DNA of 64,000 nt from Tetraselmis striata (GCA_006384855.1 VCJN01001948.1:124001-188000), one strand, 5' to 3'. Numbered from the stretch's first letter, positions 48,478 through 59,995 are shown. The notes: generated from the sequence alone by a model not told the origin. A program made the numbers and translations.

Positions 48478-49229
48478 CTACCAGTATCCCTCGACATGGA
48501 CACTGTTTGACCGCATCCGCACGCATTATCTTGCAGATTGCGTATTGACAGCATGTGGGGAGGGGGGGAGGGGGGGCAATTATTGACATGGATCGAAAGC
48601 GGTTCCCGTGAGACAGGCAAACAGCAGCAAGTGCTTCAAAACTCTGCTGGTTCGCTCCACAGCAGCAGCAGCAGCAGCGCAATCTGCTGCGGCTGCTACA
48701 TAGCGATGAATTGTTCTGGAGATCAGTGCAAGCCCAACCGCCGCGCTGGCGCCAGCCGCGGACGGTTGTGGCGACCGTCGGCTGCGGCAGTCGCCACTGC
48801 ACGGCCGTCGTCGCCGCGCTGAGCCGCGCAGGCGCCCCCAGCGCACCCAGCGGCAGGCACGGCCGTCAGACACCGGAGGACTGGCAGCCGCGCGTTCCCT
48901 GCTCTCGCCGCTCTGCGACGAGGGGCTGCGCGCAGTCGCACCAGTACACGTGCGACCCGGCCGGCACGCCCGATACGCTACCCGGGGGCTGCGCCGGATG
49001 AGGCTGCAATCACTTCGGGGACGGCGCGCGCGATGTCGGAGCGGGCGGACGATGGCCTCATCGGACGAGTGAGCGGCGGTGGCGGAGCAGCTGCGCGGTG
49101 CCGATGGCGGCCCCTGGTGCGGCGGGCTCCGGGGCGAGTGCCGGGCGTCGCACGTCGGCGTGGATGAGCGGGCCGACGTACGGGCAGCGGAGGCGGCAAC
49201 CGACAAAGGCGGGAGAGGCAGCGGCGGGC
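48478..49229. other. No gene recognised
   Basis: GC-rich with a CAG-repeat run near 48658-48680. The long minus frame that spans this and the next kilobase is Pro/Arg/Ala-rich and looks like an antisense shadow. A possible plus exon ending at a GTGAGC donor near 49314 leads into the ankyrin-like stretch. Confidence 0.4.
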
Positions 49230-49839
49230 GACAGCCGGATGGGCCCGGAGGTGTTCGCGGCCAGGGTGGAGCTGCTGCAGTGGGCGGCGGAGCGGGGGCG
49301 CGCGCTGGTGGACGGTGAGCGGGCGGTGTAGGGCGGGCGGCTGGCTGTGCTGCGGTGAGGGGTGGCGTTCCGTGGCCGGTCGCTGCCCTTTCGCACTCGT
49401 TAGTCGCAACTAGATGTTCCGCGGTGGGCGAGGGAGAAAGGCTGCCCCTGGGATGTCGCCACATGCTGGGCGGCAGCCGGGCGAGGGTACCTGGAGGTGC
49501 TGCCGGGGGCGCAGGAGCGAAGATGTCCCTGGGACGAAGGCACTTGCGTCGCAGCAGCCGGCGGAGGGCACTTGGCGCTGCTGCAGAGGGCGCAGGCTGC
49601 CCCTGGGGGGTGTGGGCGTGCTCCACAGCGGCGCGGGGAGGGCACCTCTCGATGCTGCAGTGGACGCGCGGCGACAGGGATGCCCCTGGGCGGATGAAGT
49701 CATTTGCTTCCAAGCAGCCGGCGGAGGGCACCTGGCGATCCTGCGCTCGGCGAGGGCGCATGGCTGCCCCCAGGACGCAGCGTTGTGCATGCGCTTGGCA
49801 GAGCCCCACCCGACAGTTGCCGCATGGGTGGAGCGGTAA
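49230..49839 (+). pseudogene. Ankyrin-type repeat relic
   Basis: Reads as repeats of the algal ankyrin-like pattern [W/L]ar..GCPWDE.TC.AAAgGGHL.lLq: ELLQWAAERGRALVDG, then GCPWDVATCWAAAGRGYLEV, CPWDEGTCVAAAGGGHLALL, and in shifted frames GCPWGVWACSTAARGGHLSM and CPWADEVICFQAAGGGHLAI. Two single-base frameshifts (about 49590 and 49680) separate the last repeats, and the frame ends at TAA 49839. Unit length is about 27 residues. It is a decayed gene, or indel errors in GC-rich sequence. Confidence 0.6.
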
Positions 49840-51400
49840 CGTGTGGCAACGGCGGGTTCTATGCAAGGAAGCGGTCACAAACCTTGGAGCGTGTGCAAGG
49901 CGCAGTGGTGCAAACGGCTTTCTTTGAGGGGTAAAGGTGCAAAGAGTGCCGGATGTTGGGACCGGGCGCTGGCTGGCTTGCATGGAAATCGGTTGCAACG
50001 AGGACATCGCAATTAGTCTGTTACTCATGATCAGCAGGCGCCGGTACATGCGAGCTTGCGTCGCATTACGGAAAGTTTTGGCGGCACAGTGACGCGCGGG
50101 GACGGGGACTCGTAATGTGATATGTTCCGGGTGCAAGTAGCAGCAGTCGTAGTTGTAGTCGGCTAGTTGCAGTGACAATTACGGGTGTAGCCCCCAGCAA
50201 TGTCACTGCGGCGGCCATTTGGGGCCGCAGCAATCCTGATACAGACCACGCTTTGTGGGCGACACCCTGGTGGCCCCTCTGATGTGGTCATCCAGCACAA
50301 GTCTAAGGCACTCCACAAGACCACTGGGAGGCCATTGCTGGTCCGAGAGGATTTCCGACGTCGTGAGCCCGCATAGGGTCAGCTAGCCCCGTCGCATGTC
50401 AGCCTACGAAGGTCAGGTCGCTAATCCCCTGAAGAAGTGTCCCATCTTGTCCTCTCCCCCCCCCACCGCGCGCTATTCTTGTCGCCCGGCCCTCCGGGAG
50501 CCAGTGCCAGGGGAGAGTCTTATTGTTGGTGGGTGTGGCTGTGTGGTGGGTCGTCATGGTACATTGCATTTTTGGATAGCACGGTCAGCATTTGCGCCCG
50601 GCAGTGGACTGGACAAGTAGCCAGCTTTAAGGCATGCAGCTTTGGGAGGCTAGTGGCTGATGCCTTCTGCGTTTCCCTTGTTAAGCACCATGGGCAGTAG
50701 TGACCGTGCATATGAAATGGGCATTACTGCCGGGAATTTAATTGTCTCGCACGTACATGCCATCCCTGCTGTGAGATTGGGAATGGACCCACTGCCTGGA
50801 AGGCATGCGTGCTTCTTTGTGCCCAAGCACCGACGAACGCCGCCGCCTGTGCCGGTGTCAGAACAGGCCATGCGCCAACGAGGCCGTGTTGTGCTTCACA
50901 TTCCCGGCAGCCTGGATGGCTGAGAACTGCTGCAGGTGTCAAGGCATCACGACGTGCCTGAAGAATGCGCGCGAATGGACCCCCTACCCCATCCCCTGGA
51001 GTGAATCATGCGGCCGGTGATAGCTTGGGAGGCGCCCTCTATGAACGGCTCGAGCGACTCGGGCCTTGGAGCTCTTCGACCACCGGGATTGTGCCAGACT
51101 GCGCCAGGTGCTGTATTTACGAAGTGGGGATGCCGACGCCGGTGCACACTCCGATTGACATCAAGCACGCGTTTTTACCTGCGGGAGCCGCATGCTGGGA
51201 GCTTGGTGTGTGTGTTGGGGGGGGGGGGGGGGGGGCACCGTGTTGTGCTACGAGGAATCGCTTCAGAGAGACGCACGGTGGAGCGGCTTGGTCGCGCAGC
51301 GCGCAGACCAAGGGTCAATGTCGCCAGGTTAAATGTGTAATGAAACGATGATATTGATATTGGTGCACTTGAATTTGAAACGTGTGCTGTCACATCGTGG
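49840..51400. other. No gene recognised; weak Cys-rich frame
   Basis: A plus frame near 50805-51020 has paired cysteines (CRCQNRPC, then CCRCQG) but no family match. A frame at 50965-51180 reads SLGGALYERLERLGPW and similar, also unassigned. A G17 run lies near 51220-51236. Confidence 0.35.
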
Positions 51401-51407
51401 TAAACGT

Positions 51408-51490
51408 AAAAGTAAAGTTCGCCCCGGGACATCGGCCGACGCCGCCGCAGCACTTGACCTCGTGCGCCAACTGCAGTCGTAGGTCTGGTG
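51408..51490 (-). repeat. tRNA-derived SINE, 3' fragment
   Basis: Only the tail remains: gttcgccccgggacatcggc, gccgcagcacttgacctcgt and cgccaactgcagtcgtaggt. Confidence 0.8.
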
Positions 51491-52372
51491 TTCAATGTGT
51501 CTCTCGCACGCGCTTTGCACCCACTTAGTCGTCTTCCGCATTCGCCGTCAGGATGTCCACCATTTAATTCTCCACCTTGTACCGGTCGATGAGCGGCCGA
51601 TCAACCATCCGACGAGTTGGCTGCGACATTGACAAGCGCATGCCTTTGCCTTTGGTCTATACACACATGCCGAGATACTTTGGTGCTTCGATTACAAATT
51701 TACATACACACCCTCGGCATGCATAGCATGAGCAGGGTTGCAGGGACAGTGCGAACAATAATGCTGGCACCGCGCTTCCCGCCAGCAATCGATGAAAAAT
51801 CATTTCGTAGTATACTGGCCCTTGTTGCCGCTGTCGCGCAGGTCCAGCACTGCCTGATGCACGCCCGGGGTTTGGGGCTTGATACCCACCCCACCTCCCC
51901 CCCTTTGCAGAACAGACTCGTAAAGTCGACATCCAGGTAGGAAACACTTCATTGGTGTGCACTCACCCGGTTGCACACCCTATCTGCACACAGGAGGCAA
52001 AACCGGCGATCCAACAAGTGTTCCTGGCTGTGATAACCCTCGCGGCCGCTGCACCCTGGAGCGACCTAGGACGGGCGCCATCTTTTCAGCGATGGGCGAC
52101 GGGCTTTAGCAGGATACCTGACCCAGCGTCCAGTGATGCCCTCAAGCCACCCCTGGTGTTGACGAACACTGGTGAAAGCAGCTGATCAAAAACACTCCGC
52201 TGAGGTGTAAGTAAGCCCATCTGGCTTATGGCAAACAAGCCCGATGATAATATTCGTATATGAAAAATAATAGTGCAGTATAAATTTTGATACTGCTGCA
52301 GAAATGATGGAATGTACTGGTACGGGTACTATCAAGTGACATATACTGCGCACATGCAGAGCAGCAACAGGT
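51491..52372. other. No gene recognised
   Basis: Short frames only, with no repeat or domain that I can support. Confidence 0.4.
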
Positions 52373-52593
52373 GTGAGGTACGGGAGAGGTACCGGGTTCG
52401 ATTCCTGGCCGATGCAGTTTCGGCAATATCGTCCCGTCGTGTCCTGGGTTTCCCCGGTTGATGCATTAGCCCTTCGGGGTTCGAATGAGGCAACGGTCTA
52501 CGGGCTATGCCAGACCTACGACTGCAGTTGGCGCACGAGGTCAAGTGCGGGGGCGGCTTCGGCCGATGTCCCGGGGCGAACTTTACTTTTACA
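52373..52593 (+). repeat. tRNA-derived SINE, copy 4 (5' end damaged)
   Basis: B-box ggttcgattcctgg is followed by tttcggcaatatcgtcccg, gatgcattagcccttcgggg, ctatgccagacctacgactg and ggggcgaacttta. The A-box half of the tRNA-like head is missing or replaced. Confidence 0.8.
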
Positions 52594-53492
52594 GGTGTGA
52601 GGCATGTGAAGACATGCCTCATATGACACTTGACCAAACATACCCCAGATTTCTGACAGGGGTCCCACTGAACCTGAATAGCCTTTTAGCTATCGGAACC
52701 AGATCAAGAAGCATGAGAAATGAACAGGTGAGCAGATGGAGCATGCCCCTAGCAGTGGCATCCTGCAGATGAGAATATAATGGGACATTTCTTATCATTT
52801 GTAATTACAATATCCTGATCCCACAGCCTCTGCCCCAACAGCAAGCTAGGAATCCTCCAAACATCTAGACCTGGCCGGCAGTGTACCCAAGTCATACCCT
52901 AGCATCGCTCATCGATGTCCCGGGTCAGGCTCACGCTGCCGCAGGAGACGGCGCTCCCTCGACGCGTACCCCGCGCTCACCTAGCTCAGCTCGGGAGGCG
53001 GCTGTCGCGTCGCCTGAGCAGCCAGCTGCGGGCCGGGTCCCGGGCATGGCGGCACCTGGGCGCAATGATGCCCCGCCCTACCCATTGCGGCGCGTGCAGA
53101 CGAAGCCCTCGCCACGCCTCCCCGCGGGAGCTGCTGCTCGCCGCCGCCGCTGCTGGGGGACCCCTCAACACGGCAATGGCGGCAAACGGTCATCACGCCT
53201 GCATAAACCATAGAGGCACCAGCACCGGCGGCAGCAGTGGCGTCGGCATCGGCGGCACACGGCATGGCGGATGGTTTTCGGGGCGGTTCATAAATTCGAA
53301 GCACTGCGGCTACTCGCAGCTCCCGCCATCGTCTCGGGCGGCCGGGAGTTCGTGTAGTCGGTATTTAATAAAGTGCGGCATAACGCGCGTAGTGGTGCTG
53401 CAGCTGCTGCTGGTTTAAAGGAACTCGGCGGGGCGTAGGCGCCAGGCAGGTGGCAGCTCTGACCCCCTCCCCCCCCCCCCCCTGCGGCGGTT
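52594..53492. other. 3' flank of the SERF-like gene; no other gene recognised
   Basis: A plus frame at 52881-53213 is Pro/Ala/Arg-rich and unassigned. A C tract near 53467-53482 lies just past the stop of the minus-strand SERF-like gene. Confidence 0.4.
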
Positions 53493-54382
53493 CTACTTCT
53501 TGTGCACCCGGCTCTTGTCGCTGTATTTCCGGTCCTCCGCCTTTTGCTTGGCCGCGGCTTTGCGCTTGGCCTCCGCCTCCTGTTGCTCCGCGGAAATGGC
53601 GCCCGCGGCCTTGGCCTGCTCCTTGGCCGCCTTCTTCGCCGCCATCTGCTGGGCGTCCCGCTCGTTCCTGCTCGCACCGGCGCCATGGGGGGCGGGGGGG
53701 GGGGTGAGAGGAAGGGCTGCAAGGGGGGCGGGGGCGCTGGTGGCGATGGGGGTGCCGGTGCCGGTGCCGGTGGCGATGAGTCCCGGGGAACCGAGCCCTC
53801 GCGGACAACTGCTGGAGTAGGATGAGAGCTACCCCTGTCGTATATAATCCGAGGCAGAAGTGAGCCGGCAAACACCCTAGAAACTACCCCCTCCACCGCC
53901 AGTCCCCCCTGCCCCCGGCCAGCCGATCCGCCAGTGGGGTAAGAATGCTCAAAGAGGCCGTCACAAGCTAGCGGCTACACGCGTACTGCAAAGTCCAATC
54001 ACTCCCGGCAGGCTGAAGCGGCTAGGGGGGCGCGCCAGGCCTGCAGCCCACGCGTCCAACTCTGGTATCGGCGGGGGCCTAAGTACTCTAGCATATCGCC
54101 CGGGTGGCTGGAACCGGTTATTACTCGTGTGAATACACAGCAACATGGTGTTTAGGTGGGTGGGTGGAGGGGGAGGAGGGGGTCCTGGCTTGACTCCCAT
54201 CCTAGGACAACTTCGGAAGGGTCAAGGGTGTTGGGTGCGAGTCGGTAGCGGTGGAGATGCGCGGCCGCGCGTAGGTACCTCTGTGCCGGCGTGAGGCCGT
54301 CGTCCTTCCCCTTCCCGCCGGCCGACGCAGCCTTCTTCTGGGCCTTTTCCCTGGATTGATCCCGGCTCAGACCACGCGCCAT
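53493..54382 (-). CDS. SERF/4F5-like small protein (two exons)
   Basis: Exon 1 is 54382-54279 and exon 2 is 53667-53493 (TAG); the intron is 611 nt, the phase joins, and the product is 92 residues. It begins MARGLSRDQSREKAQKK, passes through GGKGKDDGLTPAQR and NERDAQQMAAKKAAK, and ends in a Lys/Ala/Glu-rich helix with DRKYSDKSRVHKK. This matches the small EDRK-rich factor (4F5/SERF-like) family of eukaryotes: short, highly charged, largely disordered. Animal SERF proteins modulate amyloid formation and RNA-rich condensates; the role in algae is not established. The C-terminal extension is longer than in the minimal family. The start is set by the conserved MARG N-terminus. Confidence 0.8.
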
Positions 54383-54431
54383 GGCTGCCCCAAAACGCTC
54401 GTGTGAAGAGGTGGTAATGCAGCGGGAGGAG

Positions 54432-54435
54432 TGCT

Positions 54436-54469
<34 letters not shown>

Positions 54470-54470
54470 G
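54432..54470. repeat. Long G homopolymer
   Basis: About 30 G upstream of the SERF-like start, with one C-free run, probably within its promoter or 5' UTR. Confidence 0.8.
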
Positions 54471-54597
54471 AAGGCGCGAGGCTGTGCACTTTTCAACCGA
54501 GCAGTTGGCAATTGGCAGTCGAGCGGGCGGCGCGCGAAGCCCTGCTGGCGGCGGGGCGCGAGGAGTTGCTGGCGAGGTACTGTTCGCTAACTACTAC

Positions 54598-54645
54598 ACG
54601 CGTCGATATTTAAATATTGAATATTTTAATATTTAAAAATACTAC
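54598..54645. repeat. AT-rich palindrome
   Basis: atatttaaatattgaatatt followed by ttaatatttaaaaat, a self-complementary AT block in GC-rich surroundings. Confidence 0.6.
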
Positions 54646-54689
54646 TGTACTCGCTTTGTTCGTCGCGGCGCATACCGGCAGGTGGAAAG

Positions 54690-54928
54690 AGTAAAAGGTT
54701 CGCCCCGGGACATCGGCCGAAGCCGCCCCAGCACTTGACCTCGTGCGCCAACTGCAGTCGTAGGTCTGGCATAGCCCATAGACCATTGCCTCATTCGAAC
54801 CCCGAAGGGCTAATGCATCAACCGGGTAAACCCGGGACACGCCGGGCCGATATTGCCGAAATACATCAGCCAGGAATCGAACCCGGGTCTCTCGCATACG
54901 AGACGACCGCTCTACCGAGCGGACAAGG
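54690..54928 (-). repeat. tRNA-derived SINE, copy 5 (most complete)
   Basis: Read on the minus strand, the head gtccgctcggtagagcgg...cccgggttcgattcctgg is a clear tRNA-like A-box plus B-box. It is followed by the family body and a tail ending ggggcgaaccttttac. It is about 240 bp and serves as the best reference copy. Confidence 0.85.
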
Positions 54929-54929
54929 G

Positions 54930-55800
54930 ATGTACCGGGAGGTGGTACGAGTACATGTGGTGATGTGTCGCATCACTGGCGGGGACGGGGTGCCCCAAAA
55001 GCATCATGCGGAGCCGCTCAGTCAAGACAAGCTGCGCCTGGCGGAACGCTATTGCACGATGGTGTTTTTGCAAACCAACGGTGGTGTTTGAACACCGCTA
55101 TGCATCCCATGACCAGCCACGAGCGGCGGTGTTACTTCATTGATACAGCTGGTGTATCCGCATGAAAGGCATCTTGCGTGATTATTGACTTATCATATGG
55201 GGCATCCTTGGCGACTGAGGAAGATAGGGGGGATGCGCGCGCGGACGTGGGACAGCGGGAGGAGGGGGAGGGGCGGGTGGGGGGGGGGGGGGGGGGGGGG
55301 CGAGAGCCGAGAGGGGGGGGGGGGGGGGGGTATGCCGGAGGGCGGAGGGGGCGCAATGTGGCAGGCGGAGGTCACTTCGGTGGTGACTAGTGTATACCCA
55401 TGTGCGGCCACATGTCCACACTAGTTGGGTCGGCAAGCTTTGCAGCATCCAGCGTGGCTGTCTTCGGGCACCATCGTCTGGACGGCTTGCAAGTCACCGG
55501 CAGCATGCTGAGGACAACCCGAGGTCACGCCACTACGCACACGGCCGCTGCATGGGATGATTGCCACCTGCAGCGTGTACAACGTGGGGAACTGCAGGAC
55601 TTGCACATAGAGCGCAGTATGGATTTGGTATTCGCATGCTGACACGCCGGCAACTCCTCGGGGAGGAATATATTAAAGCTAGGATGAGCGTTACGCCTTA
55701 ATCCCAGGGGTAACGAGACTGCATCACGTGTGTAATAAGTTATGTGCCCCCGAGCGCCCCCCCCCCCCCCCCCCCTCGCCCCCCGCGCTGGACGGAAACG
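54930..55800. other. No gene recognised; G and C tracts
   Basis: Long G runs at about 55279-55300 and 55313-55330 and a C run at about 55758-55775. The intervening frames are unassigned. Confidence 0.4.
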
Positions 55801-55809
55801 GTGCTGCGG

Positions 55810-56047
55810 ATAGCCCATCAGGATGTTGGAGGATGGAATGATTCCTACATACTTGATTGCACATTCATGACAGTAGAATGACAAGTCGAAGCGCCTAGGG
55901 CGCCGAACAAGCCGCCCAGTAGTTGCCAATTTAGGCTCGCCCACAATGACTCAGCCCAAGACATCTGTCTCATCCAAAACGAGGATAGTGTTTCCTTGTA
56001 GGGAACGCGGCCAGATTGTGCTTGGCCCTTGGTCAAGTGCCAATCCA
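55810..56047 (-). pseudogene. Coding-like fragment of unknown family
   Basis: The minus strand reads NTILVLDETDVLG, an in-frame TGA, then VIVGEPKLATTGRLVRRPRR and FDLSFYCHECAIKYVGIIPS. Codon-like composition across the stop suggests a once-coding segment with a CX2C pair. I do not recognise the family; it may be an exon or a transposon piece. Confidence 0.3.
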
Positions 56048-56234
56048 AGGTGACCTCATATAGACAGCCTCCACCTCACCTGGCCTCGCTCCAGGCACAC
56101 TTCTCTTCTTCATCATTCATCCTCATCATCAGACATTCAGACATATCCATGAGGGGCACATCGTCATCATCCACGTGAGTGTGGGGAATAGAGAGGGAGG
56201 CAAGGCGACATGTTGCTTGCACAGCGTCGACCCA

Positions 56235-56308
56235 CCCGCAATATATATAAATGTATGTATATATTTATCCAATATGTATATGTATATGTATATGTACATG
56301 TATATGTG

Positions 56309-56360
<52 letters not shown>
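56235..56360. repeat. (TATATG)n-type microsatellite
   Basis: Imperfect tatatg/tgtatg repeats of about 125 bp, directly abutting the left end of the YR element at 56361. Confidence 0.9.
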
Positions 56361-56534
56361 GTCAGATGTAGTCATCTAGAGGTTTACAGTACTAAGCAAT
56401 GTTGTACTGCGCACGATCCCCGCGGTCGGCGCACGGACTGGGGCCTGCCGGCCCGCACCAGCACCGCAACCTGAGGGATCCGCCCTCGGGCACCGGCACT
56501 CTCTGCTTTGCGCTCGCCTCAACCGGCTCGCGCA
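56361..56534 (+). repeat. Split direct repeat A1 of the short YR element
   Basis: 174 bp, starting gtcagatgtagtcatctaga and ending aaccggctcgcgca. Confidence 0.9.
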
Positions 56535-57552
56535 AGCAGTCTCGACTCTAGCAGTCGAGCAGAGTGTCAGCTTACTCTATGCCGACTCGGACCCGAGCCT
56601 CAGCCTCCCGAGACGCTACACCTTCCCCACCCCGCGACAGCAGGATGCCCCCTCGCCATGTACCGGAAGACGCCCTAGTCGACGACGCCCCGGGCGGCGC
56701 CACTGCGGCATCCATCGCGGAATTGGAGAAACGCCTGACGGCCCAAGCGAAGCCCTGGAGAAGCGGCTGGCCGAGCAGTTCGAGGCGGCTACGGCCGCCT
56801 TACTCGCTCGACTGGCCCCTCCCGTGCAATCGCCTCCTCCCAAAGGCACCCAGCCAGCCATTCCCGCGGGCGCGCCTGCGCCCGAGGGTGGTGAGCAAGG
56901 AGCGCAAGAGCCCCTTCCTGCTGAGCTGGACGCACTCGACACCGGGCTCGAGTACGTCGACTTCGCCTACTTCGGTCAAGTCCCCCCTTCCGGTCTGGAG
57001 CCACCCCGCCACGCGACGGCGACGAGCCTCGCTTGTGGATTCTGACCGACGACACCGCCGCCCGCGGCCTCGCGGAGCAGCGGGGTCTGACAGCGTACGA
57101 CAAGTACCTGTATCTTCGCTGTTATGCTAAGGCATGCGGCCAATCCCTGGCGGTACGGCCGTCACTGCAGTACAGTGTACAGTACCTGGGCCGCCCGTCC
57201 CGCGCACGGCGCCCGCGCCCGGGCTCTGGAGCGCCCTGGACGGTGTCGATGGCGGCCGAGCCCCACCTTCTTGCCGCCCTCTCTCCGGCGCCGGCCTGCC
57301 GACCAAGTTTTGGAGCGTCTCTCCGCTGGAGCCTTCCGCCGCTTGGTCCTTTTCAGCCACTATCACTGACTGGCTGTGGGACGCCTGCCTGGCGGCGGGC
57401 GCCCAGCTGCCCCCCAGTGTCACGTGGGCATCGCACAGGTTGCGCAAAGGCGCGGCCTCGGCAGCGAGCTGCTATGCTGCGGTTCTGCTGCTAGCTCGTC
57501 CCCGTCCGGCCGCTACACTTCGCTACCTGTGCAAGCCTTTGGCTTTCTTCTC

Positions 57553-57579
57553 TGGCAAATCGTGCCTCCTTGGGTAAAT
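57553..57579 (+). repeat. Split direct repeat B1 of the short YR element
   Basis: 27 bp, starting tggcaaatcgtgcctcct and abutting A2. Confidence 0.85.
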
Positions 57580-57580
57580 G

Positions 57581-57754
57581 GTCAGATGTAGTCATCTAGA
57601 GGTTTACAGTACTTAGCAATGTTGTACTGCGCACGATCCCCGCGGTCGGCGCACGGACTGGGGCCTGCCGGCCCGCACCAGCACCACGACCTGAGGGATC
57701 CGCCCTCGGGCACCGGCACTCTCTGCTTTGCGCTCGCCTCAACCGGCTCGCGCA
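57581..57754 (+). repeat. Split direct repeat A2 of the short YR element
   Basis: 174 bp matching A1. Confidence 0.9.
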
Positions 57755-57850
57755 CCCACCCACCCTCAGCCATCTTTCTGCGCTAGGAGACACCCAGGCC
57801 AAGCCTGTGGTTCTCGTCTTAGCCTCCCATGTAAGGGAGCTGACATTCTT

Positions 57851-57877
57851 TGGCAAATCGTGCCTCCTTGGGTAAAT
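57851..57877 (+). repeat. Split direct repeat B2 of the short YR element
   Basis: 27 bp matching B1; marks the right end. Confidence 0.85.
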
Positions 57878-59990
57878 ATACATGCATGATTATAAAATGT
57901 ACACGGACACGCAGGTGCCAGTACCCCTGTAGTAAAAACAGCTGCGTCAAACTGTATATTGTATATTTGAGCGATGCCCCGATATGTTGTTGTCACGCGC
58001 AGAACGCGCGATAGATCGCAGGAGCGCGCTCGCACCGGCAGAGCGCTGCAGCGCCGCCGGCGGAGCCGCCGAGCCCTTATCGTCAGCGGCTGGGTGCTTC
58101 AGGACGTGGGAGCAAATGTCCAGCCTTGCAGAGTCTAACCCTTGAACAGCATGCCCACTTACCGAAAGCCAAGTAGACCCGGATCCTCGTTAGCGAAGCA
58201 CCCCGCATTAGTTTTGGTCCGTGTGCCAAGCGTTAACGACACCGCGACCTCCCTCCACTGATTCTAGGTCGCGTATGTACCCCGAACTCGGCCGGCCAAA
58301 AAAAAAAATCGGCCTGCCGACGCTACCGACGGCGGCGCCGACGCATCCGCCCGGTGTCCACAGGTCCCTGGACTGTACAAGGGCCTGTGAGCGCACCCTT
58401 TGCAGACGAGGAGCAGTACACAGCAAAAGGTGATCCTGCTCTACCCAGTCCGCCCTCTTACCTATCAGTAGCAGCGTCGGCTCGCACAGCGGGCCGGGTC
58501 TGGCCCAACCGCGGCCGCCGCCGCCGCCGCCGCCTCGCCGCCGAATCCCGAATGATGAGATCACTGGAAATCCAACGCTTAGCTCAAAGCTGCTGACACT
58601 TCCAAACGAGCTTTTTATCTCTGACGGTTTCACGGGCACGGCTCGCTGCGTCGCTACCGCGAGCATGTGGTTGCGTATTGTTGTGTTGAGGTTCGACTCT
58701 GATCGCGGGGGTGTTGTCGCGGCGACGTCGCTCTGTCTCGACCAGCGGAGGCTGTGAAGATATCTTTATCCTATGCTCCATGAGGATAACTGTAACCTCC
58801 TACTCATACTGAGCCTCGCGTCCGAGTTCCCATGTCTTCCTGTCCATATGTGTCGCCGTGTCGTGTGCCGGGGTACCCCCAGCGAGAGGCAGGTGATGAT
58901 GTCAAAGTCTAATGGGTAATTTGCGTCAGCCGACTGGTTGAGACTTTGCCTTGCTGATGCCTCTTTGCTGATGGTAGAGCTATACAGGGCTATTCAATCA
59001 ATGGCAAGGTGACTGAGTTGTCTCGTGCTGTGCCCCGACAGGCTGCGCCCTGCTTCCCCCTGACGTCGCCAGCGATCAAGCACCCTCCTGAGGGATAGTT
59101 TGAGGCACGCACCTGCTCTGCTGGACCGAGGCAGCTTGCGATAGCACTGCGAGTCTGCAATTGCAGTCAATAGTGTCGTTTAAAAGATTGTTTACAAGTT
59201 CTGTGCATACTGTAAAGCAGCACTGCCGCATCTGTTTATTGCCCCCCCTTAGTCTCAAAGTACTTGCCGCCTGCCCCTGTTTCTACAGTTGACATGTCCT
59301 AATGATGCGCGGTCACCGCTAATGGAGCTTCGCTCGTTCCACCACTTGTCGAGTCCGATTGCTTGCCCGTAGACATCACTGAGCTCAGTTGTTTCAACAG
59401 GGAAAAGAAATTCACTCAGGGGTGTCAATTGCGATACATACTAAGGAACAACATGCAGAGTCGAAATTGACGTCAAGACTCAATTGAGCAAGCATTCTGC
59501 TGTGCATAGGGTGCAGTAGGAAGTCCTCGTATGTAGTCTCGAAATTTAACACTCAACTGCCCTGACAACGTAACACCGCTGTGTGTGTGTGTGTGTGTGT
59601 GTGTTACAAAACCAAAATTGTGTGTGTGGGGGGGTGAAGTGCACCGCATGTCAAACCTAATTGAATACCCCCGTTAGTGACAGCAAGGAGATCACAATGA
59701 TGATAGCTGCTGGGACAGTTTCAAATGCCGACGTGACAACCGGAAAGCTGGGGATAGGACCCGACCCAGCCTGTCAAGCGGTCCTACATAGACATCCATG
59801 GCGGAGGTACAGCACATGCTCCGAAACGTAGCATGCAACCAAACATTGAGGTGAACCTCACGAGGCGCTGTGGTGGCATCTGCAGTCACTACAAAAGCTA
59901 CTAGAAAAGAACATGACCTCACCGAAAGTGATTTGGTTTGCGACACCCACACCTCCCCTGTTCACCGTTCTACAATGCATTTGTCCTTTG
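57878..59990. other. No gene recognised
   Basis: A possible phase-1 mini-exon on the plus strand at about 58364-58430 (VQGPVSAPFADEEQYTAK between cag and gtgatc) is suggestive but isolated. A (GT)n microsatellite lies at about 59578-59604. Nothing else can be supported. Confidence 0.4.
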
Positions 59991-59995
59991 TTACA
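59991..59995 (-). terminator. TGTAA poly(A) signal of the DUF1995 gene
   Basis: TGTAA on the minus strand, about 150 nt past the stop codon. Confidence 0.6.

Larger units (their letters stand above)
56361..57877 (+). mobile_element. Short YR element with split direct repeats (internally reduced)
   Basis: A1 56361-56534 and A2 57581-57754 are both 174 bp (about 3 mismatches by eye); B1 57553-57579 and B2 57851-57877 are both 27 bp and appear identical. The inside encodes an N-terminal gag-like piece (about 56.56-56.95 kb) and the C-terminal part of a tyrosine recombinase with ASHRLRKGAASAAS (about 57.3-57.56 kb). The architecture is the same as 4275-7477, and B has the same length and begins TGGCAAA in both. 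It is broken and much shortened, with several breaks, so probably non-autonomous; the near-identical repeats suggest recent movement. Confidence 0.8.

Noticed and set aside
48580-50178. 532-codon minus-strand open frame
   Set aside because: Pro/Arg/Ala/Ser-rich and antisense to the plus-strand ankyrin-type repeats; no domain or splice support. GC bias readily leaves such frames open.
58221-58433. Possible mini-exon continuing a PG-rich type gene
   Set aside because: A single phase-1 exon with no partners nearby; insufficient to call a gene.
59230-59260. TLRLRGG on the minus strand, resembling a ubiquitin C-terminus
   Set aside because: The preceding residues do not match ubiquitin, and the motif is short; most likely chance.
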